Shown here: positions 1 to 7,094 of the stretch, one piece after another
How the letters are laid out: each line of letters starts with the position of its first letter
How positions within the stretch are numbered: the stretch's first letter is position 1
Assembly: GCA_030625775.1 (NCBI GenBank)
Contig: DAOUQC010000035.1
Coordinates: 1-46,319, forward strand
Direction: 5' to 3'
DNA from: Verrucomicrobiota bacterium
GTDB taxonomy: Bacteria; Verrucomicrobiota; Verrucomicrobiia; Verrucomicrobiales; DEV007
DNA: 46,319 nucleotides
Made by a program: the position numbers and the translations under genes
Notes under the pieces: generated by a model
Told to the model about the DNA's origin: nothing
Database searches by the model: none
The model's input: only the letters and a program-made list of their open reading frames with translations

Positions 1-36
1 AACGTTCTCCTAAGAAAATAGGGCTTTCGTGCACGG
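1..36. repeat. Imperfect direct repeat, copy 1
   Basis: The first 36 bases match positions 706-743 with about 29 identical positions over a 38-column alignment. Both copies begin with the same 11 bases, AACGTTCTCCT, and share an AGGGCT core. The two copies bracket the DUF433/DUF5615 gene pair. The window starts exactly at the first repeat base, which fits an assembly or contig edge falling in a repeated sequence, though this is inference. Confidence 0.5.
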
Positions 37-62
37 ACGATTTCGCTCAGACATCACTCACC

Positions 63-272
63 ATGGCAGTGCTCGATCATTCTCCGATTACTTCATCTCC
101 CAATGTTCTGGGCGGAGCGCTCGTGTTTACCGGAACTAGAGTGCCAGTTCAGACGCTTCTCGATTATCTCAACGACGGCTTCACTCTGACCCAGTTCCTA
201 GAATTTTTTCCGTCCGTCCCACGTTCGGATGCCGAAGAATTTCTTCGTATCCTTGAGAACAAACCTGAATGA
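63..272 (+). CDS. DUF433 family antitoxin
   Basis: This 69-residue protein has the DUF433 pattern: an N-terminal segment with SSPNVLGGALVFTGTRVPV, then a short helical part (TLLDYLNDGFTLTQFLEFFPSV) ending in an acidic helix. In the family, such proteins are VapB-like antitoxins with a compact winged-helix DNA-binding fold. They bind the toxin encoded just downstream and usually autoregulate the operon. Its stop overlaps the next gene's ATG in an ATGA arrangement, so the two are translationally coupled. The ATG is the only sensible start. The family call is firm; the antitoxin role follows from the family and neighbour, not from data here. Confidence 0.88.
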   Translation: MAVLDHSPITSSPNVLGGALVFTGTRVPVQTLLDYLNDGFTLTQFLEFFPSVPRSDAEEFLRILENKPE

Positions 273-619
273 GAATCGTATTCGACGAGAACGTGCCGTG
301 GCCGTTGCGGAATTTTCTTCCAGATCACGATGTCACCAGCGTTCAGCGAGAAGGATTCGGTGGTATGGAGAACGGTGGGCTCTTGGGACATTTGGATGGA
401 GGTTTCGACCTTTTTATTCTGTGTGATAAGAATCTGAGATATCAGCAGAACCTTTCTGGCCGCGTCATTGCGACCATAGAACTGCCTACAAATCGGTGGC
501 CAGTGCTCATAAATCTACAAGTTGAGATCGTTCGTGCTGTAGCAAGTTCATTGTCTGGCTCATACCTGACCGTCGAAGAACCAGTAAAAGGAGAACCAGA
601 CGTCGAACCGAACACCTGA
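269..619 (+). CDS. DUF5615 PIN-like toxin
   Basis: This 116-residue protein starts with MRIVFDENVP, the first acidic motif of DUF5615 proteins. It continues with the family pattern ENGGLLGHLDGGFDLFILCDKNLRYQQNLSGR, which contains the central acidic residues and the NLRYQQNL signature. The fold is PIN/Mut7-C-like, and these proteins are the presumed ribonuclease toxins partnered with DUF433 antitoxins. It overlaps the antitoxin by 4 bp (ATGA), so it forms a two-gene operon. The last 15 or so residues are a charged, probably disordered tail. No truncation is visible. Toxicity and target are unknown. Confidence 0.87.
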   Translation: MRIVFDENVPWPLRNFLPDHDVTSVQREGFGGMENGGLLGHLDGGFDLFILCDKNLRYQQNLSGRVIATIELPTNRWPVLINLQVEIVRAVASSLSGSYLTVEEPVKGEPDVEPNT

Positions 620-678
620 CCCGCCTCCTGTTGAAACTCTTATGGCCATTAAATTATTAAACCAGAAGTCAAAGCGCG

Positions 679-695
679 CCCTCCGGTGAGGGTTT
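679..695 (+). terminator. Weak candidate terminator after the toxin-antitoxin pair
   Basis: A 5-bp GC-rich stem (CCCTC/GAGGG) closes a 4-base CGGT loop and is followed by only three T residues. It lies 60 bases past the toxin stop. The stem is short and the T tract is poor, so this could be chance. Confidence 0.3.
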
Positions 696-705
696 CGTAT
701 CCTTT

Positions 706-743
706 AACGTTCTCCTCAGTAATGAAGGGCTGTGGAGCATCGG
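706..743. repeat. Imperfect direct repeat, copy 2
   Basis: This is the second copy of the element at positions 1-36, lying 705 bp downstream and beyond the toxin gene. The 620-932 gap (313 bp) otherwise holds only the weak hairpin at 679-695 and a GGCGG/CCGCC hairpin near 804-823. I see no credible gene in it. An integron attC-type site was considered, but the needed paired inverted arms are not visible. Confidence 0.5.
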
Positions 744-932
744 TAGTGCAACTGGCTACCATCGCAATTTCATTCACGCTATTCGGAGGTGTTTGGCGGT
801 GTGTGACTCCGCCGTTGGACTTAGCGGTCCATCATTGCGGGTGCATCACTGACATCTCTCTTCAGCGGTTCGGGATGACCTGACAGTGGGCAAAAAATAA
901 GGGTTGCCTCGATGCAGCCACTGGCAGACGGG

Positions 933-2039
933 CTAGCGTTCATTGCTCAGTGGACTTAATGCCCCGATGCGGACAAATTTGAGTGGCCAGCTGGCGTTGG
1001 AGGCGAACTGGGCAACATAGAGATTGCCCTTGTGATCGAAACACAGGCCGTGCGGGTGATAAAATAGGTGGCTGGAATGCTGCATGGATTTGAGTTTACC
1101 CTGAGCATCGTATTCCGGCGGATCACCCCCGAGATTGGCGATGACTTTGAATTTTGAGTTGAGCACGGAAATGTAACCAGCAGAATTTTTGTCCTTTGGC
1201 CACTGGTCACCCAAATGAGGGATTACGATATGCCCACGATGAAAAACCACGTCGCGAGGGTTGCTGCCGGGCAGACTGATGGTTTCAAGCCAGGTGCCGT
1301 CGAGGCTGAAGCGTTTTACTTTGTTCTTATCACTCAGGGCCAGGATGATGGAGGGCTTTTCAGCTTCCGAAAAATCAAGGCCGCCGCCGTGTGGGCCATA
1401 GTGCTCGAGGCGTGCTTCGCCTTTACCCAGGTTACCACCGAAGGAGCTCAGGTATTTTCCCCCGGCGGTGAAACGGTGAATGTAATCCTTGCCATAACCA
1501 TCAATCACAAAAAAATCCCCATTCGGCAGGTGCAGGGGTTTGGACGGGCGGAATTCCTTTGGATCTTCATATAAACCCGATTCCATCGGGCAGGAGACAG
1601 TCATGAGGATTTCCCCGTCGAGGGTGGTTTTGAAAGCCTTGCCGTCACGGCTGTTGTCGGTGATGAACAAAGCTTCGCGGCCTTTTTCTTTGACCACGGA
1701 TAAGCCGTGGGCGCCGGGAGCAAAGGAGCCCCAGGCATCCAGAACTTCCCCTGTGGGGCTCAGGGCGATGAGGCAGTGTTTTTTGCTGGCGTTGAGCAGC
1801 AGGATTCTGCCCCGGTTGTCTTCGGCCATGGCGTGACAGTGACCGAGTGGGTATTGGCTGTCGTTTTCTGTCGCCCAGGCGGGAACAAGTTGGTAGCGGA
1901 ACTCGCCCTGGCCAATGATGAGCGGCTTGCTGGGAGGTCTGTAGTCGCTGGCGGTCGGGTGGGTTTGTCCGGGTTCATGAGCAGACATTGAACCGCACGA
2001 GAGACTTAGAATCAGTGCAGGCAGAGTGAAATATTTCAT
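933..2039 (-). CDS. Secreted NHL-like six-bladed beta-propeller protein
   Basis: This 368-residue protein opens with a signal peptide (MKYFTLPALILSLSCGSMSA). The mature part has repeated blade-like segments: GHCHAMAEDNRGRILLLN, GAHGLSVV, PSKPLHLPNGDFFVIDGYG, YIHRFTAGGKYLSSFG and FYHPHGLCFDHKGNLYVAQF. The HPHGLCFDxxGNLYVA pattern is typical of NHL/SMP-30-like propellers, including peptidylglycine alpha-amidating lyase homologues. It probably acts in the periplasm or outside the cell, binding or hydrolysing an unknown ligand. Catalytic residues cannot be assigned. It is transcribed divergently from the glycosyltransferase, and its first 14 coding bases form a palindrome. Confidence 0.75.
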   Translation of the reverse strand: MKYFTLPALILSLSCGSMSAHEPGQTHPTASDYRPPSKPLIIGQGEFRYQLVPAWATENDSQYPLGHCHAMAEDNRGRILLLNASKKHCLIALSPTGEVLDAWGSFAPGAHGLSVVKEKGREALFITDNSRDGKAFKTTLDGEILMTVSCPMESGLYEDPKEFRPSKPLHLPNGDFFVIDGYGKDYIHRFTAGGKYLSSFGGNLGKGEARLEHYGPHGGGLDFSEAEKPSIILALSDKNKVKRFSLDGTWLETISLPGSNPRDVVFHRGHIVIPHLGDQWPKDKNSAGYISVLNSKFKVIANLGGDPPEYDAQGKLKSMQHSSHLFYHPHGLCFDHKGNLYVAQFASNASWPLKFVRIGALSPLSNER

Positions 2040-2100
2040 GGGTGTTTGCTTAGCTTTGAATCGACATTTGCAGTTTGCGATGAATAGTGGCGACAGGCAA

Positions 2101-3474
2101 ATGGCGGAAAAGAAAAAAAATGATGACGGTAAAATCAGAGTTCATGTTTATGTGATCTGCTGGAATGAAGCGGTGATTTTGCCGCATTTCCTGAAGCATT
2201 ATGCTTTTGCGGAGAAGATTGTAGTGCTTGATAACGGGTCGGATGACGGCAGTCAGGCTTTGGTGGAAGCTTCGGCCAACGGGGAGGTTCGTTCGTATTC
2301 AACGGGCGGGGTGTTGAGTGATGAACGTTATATAGAGATTAAAAACTCGGTGTGGAAGGAAAGCCGGGGGAAAGCAGATTTTGTAATAGTCTGTGATGCG
2401 GATGAGTTTCTTTATCACCCCGATCTGTCTGCCGTTTTGGGTGCGATGAAAGAACGCAAAGCAAGCGTTCTCTGGCCGGCTGGATATGAAATGGTGGGGG
2501 ATCGTATTCCGGCACCGGAAGAGGATCTACTTAAGCTTACTCCTGAGGGTATGCGGTTGCACACTTACGACAAAGGGTTGTTGTTCGATCCGGATCTCGT
2601 TGATGAGATTAATTACGACATGGGTTGCCACCTCTGCAAACCTCAAGGAAAGATCGAGTATTATCGATGCCCCGGTCTGGTCCTGCTGCATTATAAACAT
2701 CTGTCACCCGAATACGTCTGGGGGCGCTATGAGATCTACCGCAAGCGAATGACTGAGAAAGATATCGCAGCGGGAAATGCTCCGCATTACCAGATCACGC
2801 GGGAGCGTTTTGATCACCGTTATGAGATGATGCGAGGGAAAAAAACGAAGATCATTGCCTTGGCAGATGAGCAGGCGGGAGATGGGAAGTGGAGGCAGCA
2901 GGCGGAAGACATGAGGGTTCTCTATGAGCGGGCAATGGATGCTTTTACGAAGCAGGATTTCGAGAGGGCTTATGAGCGGATTGAAGAATTCGCCAACTGG
3001 CAGGTGGGGCGCTATTTTGTGCATGCCGCCCTGGCGGTGATTTTTTCCCGCAAAAAAATACGCAGCGAATATGACGCCAAGGTTCAGCAGGCGTTTATTT
3101 CAGTGGAGCAAGGCTACTCCGTGCAACGGGCTTTGGTTTTAGCTGAAGCTGATGGTTCCAGACTGGAAGCACTGTTAGTGGTCGCACGTTTTTTTAATCA
3201 ACTGGGTTATTTTGATCTTGGTTTGCCCTGCCTGGAAAGTGCCCACGAGTTAGCTCCAGAGCGCGTGGACATTCTTTTCAAGGTGGCCTTTGCCACCTAC
3301 AAAAGTGGGGATCTGGACAAAGCGATGGAACATTGTGCGCAGGTGATCAAGGAACACCCGCAGGAAGCCGGAGCTTACGAATTATCGGGCATCTTATTGC
3401 GTGAGTCGGGGCAGACGGAGGCAGCAGAGAAGTTTTTTGCCTCAGCGAAACGCTTGCGTGCACCGGCCGGCTAG
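2101..3474 (+). CDS. Family 2 glycosyltransferase with C-terminal TPRs
   Basis: About 457 residues. The N-terminal half is a GT-A fold of the Glyco_tranf_2_4 type: VYVICWNEAVILPHFLKHY, the nucleotide-binding segment VVLDNGSDDGS, and the metal-binding motif CDADEFLY at residues 98-105. From about residue 330 the protein turns helical, with at least two TPR-like repeats (ALVVARFFNQLGYFDLGLPC and FKVAFATYKSGDLDKAMEHC). There is no signal peptide, so it is cytoplasmic, probably transferring a sugar to a cell-surface glycan. The start at 2101 (MAEKKKNDDG) is preferred because the ATG at 2026 lies inside the divergent neighbour's start codon. ATG 2080 is possible. No clear Shine-Dalgarno is visible. 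Confidence 0.82.
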   Translation: MAEKKKNDDGKIRVHVYVICWNEAVILPHFLKHYAFAEKIVVLDNGSDDGSQALVEASANGEVRSYSTGGVLSDERYIEIKNSVWKESRGKADFVIVCDADEFLYHPDLSAVLGAMKERKASVLWPAGYEMVGDRIPAPEEDLLKLTPEGMRLHTYDKGLLFDPDLVDEINYDMGCHLCKPQGKIEYYRCPGLVLLHYKHLSPEYVWGRYEIYRKRMTEKDIAAGNAPHYQITRERFDHRYEMMRGKKTKIIALADEQAGDGKWRQQAEDMRVLYERAMDAFTKQDFERAYERIEEFANWQVGRYFVHAALAVIFSRKKIRSEYDAKVQQAFISVEQGYSVQRALVLAEADGSRLEALLVVARFFNQLGYFDLGLPCLESAHELAPERVDILFKVAFATYKSGDLDKAMEHCAQVIKEHPQEAGAYELSGILLRESGQTEAAEKFFASAKRLRAPAG

Positions 3475-3496
3475 GGGTGCACCTCATCTGCAAAGA

Positions 3497-4354
3497 CTAG
3501 TTTTTACGAAGCCGGGAACGTTGGTTGGTGAATGGCAGGCTGATGAGATACAGGGCGGCGGCTATCAGTACGGTGACGGGGCCGGTCGGGGTTTCACTGG
3601 AATAGCTGAGGGCAAGTCCGCCAGTGGTGCAGAACATCGACAGGATAACGGCAATGAGCATGACTTTTGACAGCCGGTCGGTCAGGCGACTGGCTGTTGC
3701 TGCTGGCAGAACAATGAGGGCGATGGCGAGAATGATGCCGGTGAGTTGAACCAGAAGAACGACGCAAATGCCGACCAGGCAAAGCAGTAGCAGGTAGTAG
3801 AAAGAAGCATTCACTCCACGGAGGCGGGCGAATTCTTCATCAAAACAGACGGCGAGAAGTTTGTTGTAAAATAACAAGCTGATGGTGATCACCACCAGTC
3901 CGAGAGCAGCAGTGATGATGAGATCAGAGCGGGTGGTGAATAGTATATTACCAAAGATGTAACTCTCCAAATTGACTGCAGGAGCCGGGGTGTAGTGGAT
4001 GAATAGCAGGCCGATAGCCATGCCGCTGGCCCAGATGGTGCCGATGATGGTGTCTTCACGTTCCTTGGCAGTGAGGCTGACGATGCCGATGATGAGGGCG
4101 GAAATTATTGCCGCAGCGAGTGCGCCAATCGTCGGAGTGAGCCAGGGCAGATCATAGCTGCGCTGGAAATAGAGGGCAGCTCCGATACCGCCAAGTACGC
4201 TGTGGGCAATGGCGGCGGCGATATAACTGATTCGTCGGGCGACGACATAAGTTCCGACGATACCAAAGGTGAAAGATGCGATTAAGCCTGCTAATAAAGC
4301 GTAGCGAAGGAAGGACGCGGACGGGTCGAACAGGGCTTGCAGAAAATCAATCAT
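3497..4354 (-). CDS. znuB: Zinc/manganese ABC transporter permease
   Basis: This 285-residue polytopic membrane protein is of the ABC-3 (ZnuB/MntB) family. Features are the start MIDFLQALFDPSASFLRYALLAG, the coupling-helix region YVVARRISYIAAAIAHSVLGGIG, and about eight hydrophobic segments, including LLLLCLVGICVVLLVQLTGIILAIALIVLPAA near residues 190-220. It forms the translocation pore for divalent metal delivered by the upstream lipoprotein. It is the last gene of a three-gene minus-strand operon, 12 bp after the ATPase gene. Zinc is favoured over manganese because the neighbouring binding protein has a His-rich loop and the ATPase a His-rich tail. Confidence 0.88.
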   Translation of the reverse strand: MIDFLQALFDPSASFLRYALLAGLIASFTFGIVGTYVVARRISYIAAAIAHSVLGGIGAALYFQRSYDLPWLTPTIGALAAAIISALIIGIVSLTAKEREDTIIGTIWASGMAIGLLFIHYTPAPAVNLESYIFGNILFTTRSDLIITAALGLVVITISLLFYNKLLAVCFDEEFARLRGVNASFYYLLLLCLVGICVVLLVQLTGIILAIALIVLPAATASRLTDRLSKVMLIAVILSMFCTTGGLALSYSSETPTGPVTVLIAAALYLISLPFTNQRSRLRKN

Positions 4355-4366
4355 GGTAAGTTAGCC

Positions 4367-5140
4367 TTAAGAGTGATTGCAATGGGAATGATCACCTTGT
4401 TGATGAAGCGTTCTTTGCTCGTGCTCAATACGGCGTTCGCTGCTGTAAATTTCTCGAATGGCATCACCGGTGAGATCGCCGACCGCATGGCGGTGGACAT
4501 GACGGTTTACACACAGGACGTAGTCATCGGTGATGTGCGAAATAAGGTCGAGGTCATGCGATACCATGATGATGCTCATTCGCACGCGAAGTTTTTCGAG
4601 GGTTTCAAGCAGACGGGCCTCAACGGAGAGATCGATATTGGCTGTGGGTTCGTCGAGCAGCAACAGTTCTGGCTTGCAGGCGAGAGCGCGGGCGATGAGA
4701 ACACGTTGGCGCTGCCCGCCGGATAGATCGGCAAAGGGGCGATGAGCTGCCTCAGTCATGTTTACCTCGGCGAGGGCTTCCCAGGCACTTGCTTTGCAGT
4801 CGCTGCAATAACGCCCGAATCTTAGATGATCAAGACGACCCATGAGAACGATGTCGAGAGCGTTGACTGGGAAAAGCGGGTCAAAGCGAATATGCTGGGG
4901 AACATAGGCCATTCGCCGGCGAACCCGCGACGGGCGTGAGCCGAAGATTTGCACACTGCCTTTGTTTGGGCGTATCAAGCCCAGTATCAGCCGCAAGAGA
5001 GTCGTTTTGCCTCCGCCGTTGGGACCGATCAGGCAGGTTGATTGGCCGGCGGCAATTTCGAAAGAAACGTCTTCCAGCACCGGGCCAATGCCGAAGCTGC
5101 GGGAAACGTTCTCAAATTTTATGACGGGTGTCTCAGCCAT
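4367..5140 (-). CDS. znuC: Zinc ABC transporter ATP-binding protein
   Basis: This 257-residue ATPase shows Walker A GPNGGGKTT at residues 39-47, the ABC signature LSGGQRQRV at 139-147, Walker B LLLLDEPTANID at 159-170, and the switch histidine in SHDLD. It energises the ZnuB permease at the cytoplasmic face. The C-terminal tail EHEQRTLHQQGDHSHCNHS is rich in histidine, as in many ZnuC proteins, and may sense cytoplasmic metal. It sits between znuA (24 bp gap) and znuB (12 bp gap), consistent with one transcript. Confidence 0.9.
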   Translation of the reverse strand: MAETPVIKFENVSRSFGIGPVLEDVSFEIAAGQSTCLIGPNGGGKTTLLRLILGLIRPNKGSVQIFGSRPSRVRRRMAYVPQHIRFDPLFPVNALDIVLMGRLDHLRFGRYCSDCKASAWEALAEVNMTEAAHRPFADLSGGQRQRVLIARALACKPELLLLDEPTANIDLSVEARLLETLEKLRVRMSIIMVSHDLDLISHITDDYVLCVNRHVHRHAVGDLTGDAIREIYSSERRIEHEQRTLHQQGDHSHCNHS

Positions 5141-5164
5141 GAACTTATCAGAATATAGAGGCCT

Positions 5165-6082
5165 TTAGTGGTCTGCCTGGGAAAAGGCATCAAGTAATGT
5201 GTCGGCAATATGTTGTAAGTTGGCAAGCACATCTTCAGCCAGGGGGTCAATGGTGACGACCTCACCGCCGATGGCTCTGGCTATCATGTGTGCGCTTTGT
5301 CCGTCAAACTGGGGTTGCACGAATACCACTCTGGTCTTGTCCTGTTGCGCTTGTTTGATAATTTCACGAAGGCGTTTGGGATCGGGGGAGGCATCCCCGG
5401 ATTGGATGGTTTTTTGGGAGAGGCTGTAGGTGTGGGCAAAGTGTTCCAAGGCATTGTGGAATATCAAAAACGACCGCCCTTTGTGAGGAGCAAGTTGCCG
5501 GGTTAGTTTTTTGTGCAGCGCTGCAATTCCCCTCCCCAGATCACGGGCTCGTTGCTGGTAGAGCGATGTGTTATCCGGATCGAGTTGACTGAGAACTTCA
5601 GCTATTTGATGAGTTTGTTCGATGAGCAGTGGGGGGGACAACCAGTTATGCGGGTCTGATCCAGAGTGATCATGGTGGGCTTGGGGTGGATGGGTGCCGG
5701 GGCTTGGGAAAATTTGTGGAGGGTTTTGTGTGGCACGGATTTTGGGAAGCAGATTGTGTTCGAAAGGCAGTTCTGCGGGCCACCAGGCGGCGGCTTTGCT
5801 GAGGGCAAGGATTTGTTTGGGGGCGGGCAGCCAGTGGTGGGGGTCCTGGTCTGCATCGATCAAGGTTCGAACTTCAAATTCTGGTCCGGCGATGAATTTT
5901 AATAAAAAAGCCTGGGGAGGGACGGAGGCGAAAAGGACGGGTGGTTTCGGTGTATTGTTTGTAATGTCACGCTGTGCCCTTTCGCCTTGTGGGTGGCAGG
6001 AAAAAAACAGGCAGGCAACAGACAAGGCCAGGCATCGTTGTAACTGCCTGAAGAATGGCAAAAATGAGCGATCGTGCTTCAT
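5165..6082 (-). CDS. znuA: Zinc ABC transporter substrate-binding lipoprotein
   Basis: This 305-residue cluster A-I metal-binding protein has a hydrophobic leader ending in SVACLFFSC, so Cys29 could be lipidated although the lipobox is not canonical. Candidate zinc ligands are His82/83 (DPHHW), His145 (DPHNW), His209 (FHNALEHF) and Asp279 (TIDPLAED). A short His-rich loop around residues 131-145 (HPPQAHHDHSGSDPH) is the usual mark of ZnuA rather than a manganese-binding homologue. The protein captures zinc outside the cytoplasmic membrane and passes it to ZnuB. It is first in the operon and has candidate operator repeats directly upstream. Confidence 0.9.
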   Translation of the reverse strand: MKHDRSFLPFFRQLQRCLALSVACLFFSCHPQGERAQRDITNNTPKPPVLFASVPPQAFLLKFIAGPEFEVRTLIDADQDPHHWLPAPKQILALSKAAAWWPAELPFEHNLLPKIRATQNPPQIFPSPGTHPPQAHHDHSGSDPHNWLSPPLLIEQTHQIAEVLSQLDPDNTSLYQQRARDLGRGIAALHKKLTRQLAPHKGRSFLIFHNALEHFAHTYSLSQKTIQSGDASPDPKRLREIIKQAQQDKTRVVFVQPQFDGQSAHMIARAIGGEVVTIDPLAEDVLANLQHIADTLLDAFSQADH

Positions 6083-6097
6083 TTGGTAACTAGTAAA

Positions 6098-6124
6098 ATT
6101 CTCTATATATTCTCTATATAAGAG
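6098..6124. promoter_or_regulatory. Candidate metal-regulator operator upstream of znuA
   Basis: Between the divergent znuA and FKBP genes lies a perfect tandem repeat of ATTCTCTATAT (6098-6108 and 6109-6119). The second copy is part of the near-palindrome CTCTATATAAGAG (6112-6124). It lies 16-42 bases upstream of the znuA start. An AT-rich dyad here is what a Zur/Fur-type repressor would bind, and TATATA could overlap the -10 region. The assignment rests on position and symmetry only. Confidence 0.45.
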
Positions 6125-6258
6125 GCGAGAGGTGGGAAGATAGGAGCAATGTGTGTGTGAGCAAGTGTGGATCTTTAAATGGAAATTCTTGCGTTGGCTA
6201 TAGAACTCTGTAGTTTGGGCGGCTCACCCCAATAAAATTTATCTAAAAAAACCGTGTT

Positions 6259-6927
6259 ATGCAAAAAATTACATTATTCACCCTTGTCGGGAGCTTGCTG
6301 CTAATGGCTGGTTCCGTTAATGCCCAGGAAGCGGCCAAACCGGAGAGTTTGAAAGAACGGGCGGGTTACGCCTTTGGTGTCATGATTGGCACCCAGTTGA
6401 AAAATTCCGGACTGGATTTGGATGCCGACCAGTTTGCTACAGCTCTCAAAGCTGTTATGAAAGGAGAAAAACCTACTATGAGTGAAGAAGAACTACAGAA
6501 GACCCTGAAGGAAGCCCAGGATATAGCGACAGCCAAACAAGCTGAAGTCGGCACCAAATGGCTAGCTGATAACGCCAAAAAAGAAGGTGTGAAAGCAACC
6601 GACAGCGGCTTGCAGTATCAAGTGCTCAAAGAGGGTGACGGGAAAACCAAACCGAAAGCGACCGACAAAGTGAAGGTTCACTATCACGGCACTTTGACCG
6701 ATGGCACCGTGTTTGACAGTTCGGTAGATCGCGGTGAGCCGATTTCATTTGGCTTGAATCAAGTGATCCCGGGTTGGACTGAAGGGGTGCAGTTGATGAC
6801 TAAGGGCGCAAAGTATCGTTTTTTCATCCCTTTCAACTTGGCTTACGGTGAGAGGGGATCACCACCAAAAATCCCGCCATTTGCCGCTTTGGTATTTGAA
6901 GTGGAATTGCTTGGAATTGGCGAGTAG
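6259..6927 (+). CDS. Secreted FKBP-type peptidyl-prolyl isomerase
   Basis: This 222-residue protein has a signal peptide (cleavage probably after SVNA, residue 22). An N-terminal helical dimerisation domain (FKBP_N, about 30-105) precedes an FKBP core (about 110-222). The core shows [20 protein letters not shown], the loop [21 protein letters not shown], and [23 protein letters not shown], the full set of active-site segments of FkpA/Mip-like proteins. It catalyses cis-trans proline isomerisation and acts as a periplasmic folding helper. It is monocistronic, divergent from znuA, and ends in a strong terminator. Confidence 0.92.
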   Translation: MQKITLFTLVGSLLLMAGSVNAQEAAKPESLKERAGYAFGVMIGTQLKNSGLDLDADQFATALKAVMKGEKPTMSEEELQKTLKEAQDIATAKQAEVGTKWLADNAKKEGVKATDSGLQYQVLKEGDGKTKPKATDKVKVHYHGTLTDGTVFDSSVDRGEPISFGLNQVIPGWTEGVQLMTKGAKYRFFIPFNLAYGERGSPPKIPPFAALVFEVELLGIGE

Positions 6928-6944
6928 ATTTTGTTTTTTACATG

Positions 6945-6982
6945 GGCACCTTTGGAACGCAAGTTCTGGAGGTGCCTTTTTT
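6945..6982 (+). terminator. Rho-independent terminator after the FKBP gene
   Basis: GGCACCT at 6945-6951 pairs with AGGTGCC at 6970-6976. Extra pairing of GAAC with GTTC inside the loop lengthens the stem. The hairpin is followed immediately by six T residues. It begins 17 bases past the FKBP stop codon. Confidence 0.88.
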
Positions 6983-7062
6983 GTTTCTGTCTATCAACTT
7001 GAAGAGCGGCTGGAAGAGAAGTATGGGGGACGTATGGCACGGAATATGCTGAATTCTGGTTT

Positions 7063-7092
7063 CACAGGGATCATCTACACAGGAATCATCTA
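7063..7092 (+). repeat. Tandem 15-bp duplication in the glgP leader
   Basis: Positions 7063-7077 (CACAGGGATCATCTA) and 7078-7092 (CACAGGAATCATCTA) are tandem copies differing at one base. They end two bases before the glgP ATG. Each unit carries an AGG(G/A) core that can serve as a weak ribosome-binding site, so the leader has a duplicated candidate Shine-Dalgarno. Confidence 0.75.
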
Positions 7093-7094
7093 AA

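Noticed and set aside
706-829. Integron attC site (CTTTAAC ... GTTGGAC, 120-odd bases apart)
   Set aside because: The ends partly fit RYYYAAC and GTTRRRY, but the first base is wrong and the arms do not pair as inverted repeats. No integrase is seen.
686-883. 65-codon plus-strand frame in the gap after the toxin gene
   Set aside because: It starts upstream of the repeat, has no family likeness or ribosome site, and runs through hairpin-rich non-coding sequence.
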